A stretch of 11,095 nucleotides of DNA, from contig DVLP01000080.1 of the NCBI GenBank assembly GCA_018715445.1, forward strand, positions 1 through 11,095, in the 5' to 3' direction. This DNA is from Candidatus Avipropionibacterium avicola (GTDB lineage Bacteria; Actinomycetota; Actinomycetes; Propionibacteriales; Propionibacteriaceae). Made by a program: the position numbers and the translations under genes. Below the pieces are notes generated by a model. That model made no database searches and was not told the DNA's origin. It saw only the letters and a list, made by a program, of their open reading frames with translations. Shown here one piece after another: positions 7,275 to 11,095 of this stretch. Positions within the stretch are counted from its first letter, which is position 1; each line of letters opens with the position of its first letter.

Positions 7275-8161
7275 GACTCGTCGTCGAGGACGACCGAGCG
7301 CGACAGGTTCCGCGGCTGGTCGGGGTTCAGCCCCAGGCGTACGGCTCGGGCGATGGCCAGGCGCTGGGCGACGACCAGGTCGGCCACCGGGTCGAGGTCG
7401 TGGTCGATGAAGGTGGCGCCGGTGGCGCTGACCTGGTCGGCCAGACCGGCCGGGGCCTCACCGAAGCACCAGACCAGACGGTTGGTCGAGGCGATGCTGA
7501 TCGGGCCGTGCCGGTAGTCGAGGGCCGGGTAGGACTCGGCCCACGAGCTGGACGACTCACGGAACTTCAGCGCGGCCTCGTTGGCCAGTCCGACGCTCCA
7601 GTGACGACCGACGAAGGTCACCTGCTCGCTGGTCACCCAGGCATCGGGCAGCTCGACGGTCAGGGCCTGACGGCCGGCCTCGACCAAGGACGAGGTGTCG
7701 ACCCCGATGTGGGCGCGCAGCAGCGCCAGGACCGTGGTGGCGAAGCGCGTCTGGACCACCGACTGCTCGTCGGCGAAGGACAGGTCGACGACCTGGTCGG
7801 CCACCTTGGTCGCCGGGGTGTCCTGGGCACCGAGCAGGACGGTGGTCTTCACCGAGCCGGCCAGCTTCTCCAGCACCTCCAGCACCTCGGAGGTGGTGCC
7901 GGACCGGGTGATCGCCACCACTCGGTCGTACCGACGGGTGTAGGCGAACTCGTCAGCGGTCCACGCGTCGGCCTCGCCCTTGCCGTTGCCCTCCCACCAG
8001 GCGGCGGCGACCTGCGCCATGAACCAGGAGGTGCCACAGCCGACGAAGGCGACCCGCTCACCCGCCTGGGGGAGACGGTCGGCGACCTCGGGCGCCAGCT
8101 CGATGGCGCGCTGCCAGCAGTCCGGTTGGGAAGCGATCTCGTCCTCTACGAAGAATGTCAC
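7271..8161 (-). CDS. SIS-domain sugar-phosphate deaminase/isomerase (AgaS or NagB-II-like)
   Basis: The 296-residue protein has two SIS domains and should convert an amino-sugar 6-phosphate to ketose 6-phosphate plus ammonia. SIS 1 shows GCGTS (41-45), ITRSGTTSEVLEVL (84-97) and DEQSVVQTRF (131-140). SIS 2 shows FVGRHWSVGLANEAALKFRE (183-202), AESYPALDYRHGP (208-220) and the GlmS-like C-terminus NPDQPRNLSRSV (279-290). SVVQTR and YRHGP are typical of AgaS, FrlB and GlmS-like deaminases; the glutaminase domain of GlmS is absent. At 296 residues it is shorter than E. coli AgaS (about 384). I place the start at GTG 8161 (VTFFVEDEIAS): the open frame upstream lacks family similarity and would run across the divergent promoter into the next gene. 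No ribosome-binding site is visible, so the mRNA may be leaderless. It is the first gene of the four-gene operon. Confidence 0.88.
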   Translation of the reverse strand: MTFFVEDEIASQPDCWQRAIELAPEVADRLPQAGERVAFVGCGTSWFMAQVAAAWWEGNGKGEADAWTADEFAYTRRYDRVVAITRSGTTSEVLEVLEKLAGSVKTTVLLGAQDTPATKVADQVVDLSFADEQSVVQTRFATTVLALLRAHIGVDTSSLVEAGRQALTVELPDAWVTSEQVTFVGRHWSVGLANEAALKFRESSSSWAESYPALDYRHGPISIASTNRLVWCFGEAPAGLADQVSATGATFIDHDLDPVADLVVAQRLAIARAVRLGLNPDQPRNLSRSVVLDDES

Positions 8162-8168
8162 GGTCCAA

Positions 8169-8180
8169 AGTCTGCCAGAC
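8169..8180 (-). promoter_or_regulatory. Putative leaderless -10 overlapped by a perfect palindrome (amino-sugar operon)
   Basis: On the minus strand CAGACT (8174 to 8169) lies seven bases before GTG 8161, the spacing at which transcription would begin at the start codon. It matches TANNNT except at the first base. A perfect 11-bp palindrome GTCTG-C-CAGAC (8170-8180) overlaps it, so a bound repressor would block the promoter. No convincing -35 hexamer is seen. The site is short and could be chance; it is proposed because of its position. Confidence 0.35.
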
Positions 8181-8235
8181 CCGTTCCGGTCCGGCCGACC
8201 CCGTCCGGTTGGGGACGGATTCACCTCGAGGACAC

Positions 8236-8260
8236 CAGTTGGCCACCCGCTGGCCGACTG
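8236..8260. promoter_or_regulatory. Imperfect inverted repeat, candidate operator in divergent region
   Basis: CAGTTGGCCA (8236-8245) faces TGGCCGACTG (8251-8260) across a 5-base spacer, with 9 of 10 positions pairing. It sits in the 131-bp gap between the divergent amino-sugar operon and the acVLRF1 gene, about 20 bp upstream of the latter's -10. The dyad length suits a dimeric repressor of the GntR or LacI type, but it does not match the DasR consensus as I know it, and no regulator gene is adjacent. It could also be a transcribed hairpin. Confidence 0.4.
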
Positions 8261-8279
8261 CCGGGCACACCGGGGTCCG

Positions 8280-8285
8280 TAGGCT
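8280..8285 (+). promoter_or_regulatory. -10 element for a leaderless acVLRF1 transcript
   Basis: TAGGCT fits the actinobacterial TANNNT -10 consensus and lies exactly seven bases before ATG 8293, so the predicted first transcribed base is the A of the start codon. There is no Shine-Dalgarno sequence before that ATG, in keeping with leaderless initiation. The -35 region is not clear. This arrangement is the main support for the chosen start of the gene. Confidence 0.55.
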
Positions 8286-8292
8286 GGCGGGT

Positions 8293-9132
8293 ATGGCTGA
8301 TCGTGCTCGTGCAGCGGCGTCGTCCGGCGCCCCCGCGTCACTCAGCGAGCCCGCGTCCGTCAGCAACCCCGCGTCCGTCAGCGACCCCCGTCCCCTCAGC
8401 ACCTTCGTACCCCTCAGTGCCACCGTGCAGGTGCCCCGGCAGCGACTGGGACGTTGGATCGACAACTTCAGCGTGCACCACGGTGCGCCACAGGCGACTC
8501 TCGACGGTGACGAGCTGACCCTGACCTCCCCCGACGGTGCGGTGGCGGTGATCCGTACCCCGTACGGGCCGGTGGTGCCGACCGAGGTGGCGGTCACCGA
8601 CCCGGTGACCGCCGTGCTGGACCACATGGCCGTCGACCGGATGGTGGCGGTGGTGCTGGCGCGCAAGGGGGGCCACGCCGTCGGGGTGTTCCACGGCGAA
8701 CGACTGATGCTCTCGAAGGTCGGCGGGAGCTACGTGCAGGGTCGGACCAAGGCCGGGGGCTGGTCCCAGCAGCGCTATGCGCGTCGACGCGAGAACCAGG
8801 CCACTCAGGCGGCCGCACGGGCGAGCGAGGACGCCGTACGGGTGCTGGTCGAGCAGTTCGCCGAGCTGGTCGACCAGCTGCGCGAGGAGGCCGCCGAGAC
8901 CGGGACAGAGCTGGCCACGACCGACACCACGGTGGTGGCCCTGCGTTGCGGCGGCGATCGGGAGATGTGTGAACGCATCCTCGCTGATCCGCGCCTGGCC
9001 GACCTGGCGCCGCTGTGGCAGCCGCCGGTCATCCATCAGGTGGGTGATCCTCGACTGCGGGTGCTGCAGGACTTCGCCGACCAGACCAATGCGGTACGGA
9101 TCGGGCTGAACGATCAGGCCCGGTTGCGCTGA
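8293..9132 (+). CDS. acVLRF1-family peptidyl-tRNA hydrolase (Vms1/ANKZF1-like release factor)
   Basis: The 279-residue protein resembles the actinobacterial Vms1-like release factor 1 family, relatives of eukaryotic Vms1/ANKZF1, which free nascent chains from peptidyl-tRNA on stalled 60S ribosomes. The eRF1-like core starts near residue 47 (VPRQRLGRWIDNFSVHHG). The key stretch GGSYVQGRTKAGGWSQQRYARRRENQA (144-170) carries the GGxSQQ loop, whose glutamine replaces the GGQ of classical release factors, followed by the basic RYARRR helix. The acidic C-terminal part ends in DQTNAVRIGLNDQARLR. Residues 14-43 form an unusual Pro/Ser hexapeptide repeat (separate entry) with no counterpart that I know of in the family. 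ATG 8293 is preferred because a -10 lies seven bases upstream; a GTG near 8425 would give a core-only protein. It converges on pdxH with a 27-bp gap. The identification rests on motif recall, not a search. Confidence 0.85.
   Translation: MADRARAAASSGAPASLSEPASVSNPASVSDPRPLSTFVPLSATVQVPRQRLGRWIDNFSVHHGAPQATLDGDELTLTSPDGAVAVIRTPYGPVVPTEVAVTDPVTAVLDHMAVDRMVAVVLARKGGHAVGVFHGERLMLSKVGGSYVQGRTKAGGWSQQRYARRRENQATQAAARASEDAVRVLVEQFAELVDQLREEAAETGTELATTDTTVVALRCGGDREMCERILADPRLADLAPLWQPPVIHQVGDPRLRVLQDFADQTNAVRIGLNDQARLR
8332..8421 (+). repeat. In-frame 18-bp tandem repeat encoding a Pro/Ser hexapeptide
   Basis: Three close 18-bp units at 8332, 8350 and 8368 share the core CCCGCGTCNSTCAGC and encode PASLSE, PASVSN and PASVSD. 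Two degenerate units follow (8386-8421: PRPLST, FVPLSA). The period is a multiple of three, so copy-number change would keep the reading frame. The segment gives the acVLRF1 protein a flexible, Ser/Pro-rich N-terminal tail of about 30 residues. Confidence 0.8.
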
Positions 9133-9148
9133 ACTGGCCCGGTTGCGC
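9117..9148 (+). repeat. 13-bp direct repeat spanning the acVLRF1 stop codon
   Basis: GGCCCGGTTGCGC occurs at 9117-9129 and again at 9136-9148, a 19-bp period. The first copy encodes the last residues of the acVLRF1 protein and the second lies in the 27-bp convergent gap before the pdxH stop. It looks like a small tandem duplication by slippage. It does not form a hairpin, and I see no intrinsic terminator in this gap. Confidence 0.7.
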
Positions 9149-9159
9149 GAGCTGGTGCG

Positions 9160-9864
9160 TCAGGGGGCCAGGCGGACCCGTTCCCAGCCTGCATCGGTAC
9201 GGCGGTACTGCAGGCGGTCATGCATCCGGCTGGGCCGGCCCTGCCAGAACTCGATCCGTTCGGGCGCGAGCACGAACCCTCCCCAGTGCGGCGGGCAGGG
9301 CACCTCGGAGTCGGCGAAGCGTTCCTCGGCCTCGCGATAGCGCCGGTCGAGCTCGTCCACACCGGTGACCTCGGCAGACTGCGGGGAGGCCCAGGCGCCG
9401 AGTTGGGAGCCACGCGGCCGGGTCGCGAAGTAGGCCTCGGAGACGGCGCGATCGGCGCGACGGACCTGGCCCTCGACCCGGACCTGACGTTGCAGGGGGG
9501 TCCACCAGAACTGCAGCGCCGCCCTGGGATGGTCGATCAGCTCACGTCCCTTGGCCGAGTCGTGGTTGGTGAAGAAGACGAACCCGTCGGGCGTGCGTTC
9601 CTTCAGCAGGACGGTGCGGGAGCGGGGCCGTACGCCGTCCGGGGTCGTGGCCAGCGTGGAGACCGTCATCGCGGTCGGCTCCAGCAGCACCACGCCGGCC
9701 CGTTCGGCGGCGGGGGCGAGTTGGTCCCGTACCGCGAAGGCGTCGCCGAGCCATCGGTCGAACACGTCAAGCGGATCGGTCGGGGCACTGTCCTCGTCGA
9801 GGTGGTCGAGCCGGTAGTCGACCCGGTCGTCGGCGAGCCGACGCTCGTCCTCGCTGCTGGTCAT
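9160..9864 (-). CDS. pdxH: Pyridoxamine/pyridoxine 5'-phosphate oxidase (PdxH)
   Basis: The 234-residue FMN enzyme oxidises pyridoxine or pyridoxamine 5'-phosphate to pyridoxal 5'-phosphate in the cytoplasm. FMN and substrate motifs are in family order: [11 protein letters not shown] (79-89), [15 protein letters not shown] (95-109), [19 protein letters not shown] (114-132), [15 protein letters not shown] (149-163), and the C-terminal signature SRMHDRLQY with WERVRLAP (212-234). E. coli PdxH has 218 residues, so the length is normal with a slightly longer N-terminus. ATG 9864 is chosen; the longer GTG-initiated frame from 9897 would run through the short divergent promoter region. It is divergent from serC by 55 bp. 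In organisms that make PLP by PdxST, PdxH is a salvage enzyme; whether that holds here is unknown. Confidence 0.95.
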   Translation of the reverse strand: MTSSEDERRLADDRVDYRLDHLDEDSAPTDPLDVFDRWLGDAFAVRDQLAPAAERAGVVLLEPTAMTVSTLATTPDGVRPRSRTVLLKERTPDGFVFFTNHDSAKGRELIDHPRAALQFWWTPLQRQVRVEGQVRRADRAVSEAYFATRPRGSQLGAWASPQSAEVTGVDELDRRYREAEERFADSEVPCPPHWGGFVLAPERIEFWQGRPSRMHDRLQYRRTDAGWERVRLAP

Positions 9865-9907
9865 CCCACCATCGTGCCACTCGGACCGTGACCCCACGAC
9901 CTGCGGT

Positions 9908-9913
9908 TAGCCT
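9908..9913 (+). promoter_or_regulatory. -10 element for a leaderless serC transcript
   Basis: TAGCCT matches TANNNT and lies six bases before GTG 9920, so transcription would start at or beside the initiation codon; no Shine-Dalgarno sequence is present. It lies in the 55-bp gap (9865-9919) shared with the divergent pdxH, so the two promoters must overlap closely. On the minus strand the best pdxH -10 is a weak CACGAT (9876 to 9871), six bases before its ATG. Confidence 0.5.
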
Positions 9914-9919
9914 GTCGCT

Positions 9920-11020
9920 GTGACCCCCCAGATCCCCTCCGAGCTCCTGCCGGCCGACGGACGCTTCGGCAGCGGCCCGGCCCGCATCCGCGATGCGGCC
10001 ATCGACTCCCTCGCCGGCCCCGGGCGCCATGTCCTGGGGACCTCCCACCGGCAGGCGCCGGTCCGTGGACTGGTGGGACGGGTCCAGGAGGGCCTGGCCA
10101 GCCTGTACGACCTGCCCGAGGGGTACGAGGTCGTGCTCGGCAACGGCGGGTCGACCCTGTTCTGGGATGCGGCGATCTGCTCGCTGGTCGAGCAGCGCAG
10201 CGCCCACGGCGTCTTCGGGGAATTCTCGGCGAAGTTCGCGGCGGCGAGCCGGCGTGCACCCCACCTGGCCGACCCGGCCGTGGTCGAGGTCCCGGCCGGG
10301 CAGGTGGCACTGCCCGAGGCGACGGCCGAGGCCGATGTCTGGGCCTGGGCCCACAACGAGACCTCGACCGGCGCGTTGGCCCCGATCGAGCGGATCGGTG
10401 ACGGGCTGGTCGTCGTCGACGGCACCTCGGCGGCCGGCGGTGTCGCCCTCGATCCGAGCCTGGTCGACGTCTACTACTTTGCCCCGCAGAAGTGCCTGGG
10501 CTCCGACGGTGGTCTGTGGCTGGCCCTGATGTCGCCGGCGGCCATCGAGCGGATCGCCCGGCTGGACTCGACCGAGCGTTGGATCCCCGAGTCGCTCTCG
10601 CTCCAGGTCGCGGTGGAGAACTCGCGCAAGCAGCAGACCCTCAACACCCCGGCGATCGCGACCCTGTGGTTGCTCGCCGAGCAGTTGGACTGGATGCTCG
10701 CCGAGGGCGGACTGGACTTCGCCGCCCGGCGATCGGCCCGCTCGGCCGCCGCCCTGTACGGCTGGGCCGAGGCCAAGGACGTGACGACACCGTTCGTCGC
10801 CGAGCCGTACCGCTCCCCCGTGGTCGGCACCATCGACTTCAGCGATGAGGTCGATGCAGCCTCGATTGCCGCCATGCTGCGCGCCAACGGGATCGTCGAC
10901 ACCGAGCCGTACCGCAAGCTCGGCCGCAACCAACTGCGGGTCGGGATGTACCCCAGCGTCGAGCCCTCCGATGTTGAGGCCCTCTGCGACAGCATCGACT
11001 GGCTCCTCGAGAACAGCTGA
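9920..11020 (+). CDS. serC: Phosphoserine aminotransferase (SerC)
   Basis: The 366-residue PLP enzyme of aminotransferase fold type I (class V) converts 3-phosphohydroxypyruvate and glutamate to phosphoserine and 2-oxoglutarate in serine synthesis. Visible blocks are FGSGPARIR (16-24), the substrate loop GTSHRQAPVRGLV (40-52), NGGSTLFWDAA (75-85), AHNETSTG (144-151), VVVDGTSAAGG (164-174) with PLP-ring Asp167, and FAPQKCLGSDGGLW (187-200) with Schiff-base Lys191. The C-terminal part includes SRKQQTLNTPAIAT and the substrate-site region ending GRNQLRVGMYPSVEPSDV. The HRQ loop and overall length fit the actinobacterial SerC branch rather than the E. coli one. GTG 9920 is supported by the -10 placed six bases upstream. 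It is complete and ends 75 bp before the window edge. Confidence 0.94.
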   Translation: MTPQIPSELLPADGRFGSGPARIRDAAIDSLAGPGRHVLGTSHRQAPVRGLVGRVQEGLASLYDLPEGYEVVLGNGGSTLFWDAAICSLVEQRSAHGVFGEFSAKFAAASRRAPHLADPAVVEVPAGQVALPEATAEADVWAWAHNETSTGALAPIERIGDGLVVVDGTSAAGGVALDPSLVDVYYFAPQKCLGSDGGLWLALMSPAAIERIARLDSTERWIPESLSLQVAVENSRKQQTLNTPAIATLWLLAEQLDWMLAEGGLDFAARRSARSAAALYGWAEAKDVTTPFVAEPYRSPVVGTIDFSDEVDAASIAAMLRANGIVDTEPYRKLGRNQLRVGMYPSVEPSDVEALCDSIDWLLENS

Positions 11021-11025
11021 CCGCT

Positions 11026-11087
11026 CCCCGAGCCCCTCGCTCCCCGAGCCCGTCGAGGGGCTCACGTCCCCCGAGCTCGTCGAGGGG
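11026..11087. repeat. Cluster of a 19-bp imperfect palindrome after serC
   Basis: Two full copies of CCCCGAGCYCGTCGAGGGG (11042-11060 and 11069-11087, differing at one base) and a left half-copy (CCCCGAGCCC, 11026-11035) lie in the 75 bp after serC. Each copy can pair CGA with TCG and CCC with GGG around a five-base loop with one bulged A. Similar CCCTGAGCTTGTCGAAGGG-like elements are known to me as dispersed intergenic repeats in many high-GC genomes. Here they may also act as a terminator for serC. The cluster may continue past the window edge. Confidence 0.7.
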
Positions 11088-11095
11088 CAAGTCTG

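Noticed and set aside
8162..8341. In-frame N-terminal extension of the SIS protein to 8341
   Set aside because: The extra 60 residues have no SIS similarity and cross the divergent promoter and the start of the acVLRF1 gene.
9767..11065. A 432-codon open frame on the - strand
   Set aside because: It is antisense to serC, whose motifs are complete; its composition is typical of a shadow frame and it crosses the pdxH start.

Overview
The window reads as chromosomal DNA of a high-GC actinobacterium. The evidence is strong G/C bias at third codon positions, frequent GTG starts, several starts that look leaderless, a DtxR/IdeR-type metalloregulator that keeps the Corynebacterium DtxR residue numbering, and an acVLRF1-type peptidyl-tRNA hydrolase, a family known from Actinobacteria. 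A propionibacterial or nocardioidal relative is a guess from style only. Coding density is high and there is no integrase, transposase, CRISPR array or phage gene. The longest stretch without a gene is about 150 bases.

Left part (1-1925, + strand): the 3' end of a UgpE/MalG-type ABC permease, then a Tat-type lipoprotein solute-binding protein of the UgpB class, closed by a strong GC-rich hairpin terminator. This is the tail of a sugar or glycerol-phosphate importer operon.

Middle left (2074-4161, - strand): tRNA-Arg(CCT), a thioredoxin-family protein with an unusual WCQPC active site, a class I SAM methyltransferase, and a DtxR-family regulator. The last two are 20 bp apart and probably co-transcribed.

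Centre (4252-8161, - strand): a tightly packed amino-sugar catabolic operon, transcribed in the order SIS-domain deaminase/isomerase, ROK sugar kinase, NagA deacetylase, class II ketose-bisphosphate aldolase. The first three genes are joined by 4-bp stop/start overlaps. The inferred route is phosphorylation of an N-acetylhexosamine (ROK), deacetylation (NagA), deamination/isomerisation (SIS) and aldol cleavage (aldolase). The ketose-6-phosphate 1-kinase needed before the aldolase is not in the window, and neither is a classical NagB. These gaps are what make the substrate uncertain (GlcNAc or GalNAc).

Right part (8162-11095): a 131-bp divergent promoter region with two inverted repeats separates the operon from an acVLRF1-like release factor (+ strand) that has an odd hexapeptide-repeat N-terminus. 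It converges on pdxH (- strand). pdxH is divergent from serC (+ strand) across only 55 bp, which pairs a PLP-making enzyme with a PLP-using one. The window ends in copies of a 19-bp imperfect palindrome typical of dispersed intergenic repeats.

I see no convincing novel defence or mobile system. The most interesting items are the amino-sugar operon with its missing kinase and possible operators, and the repeat-bearing acVLRF1 protein.
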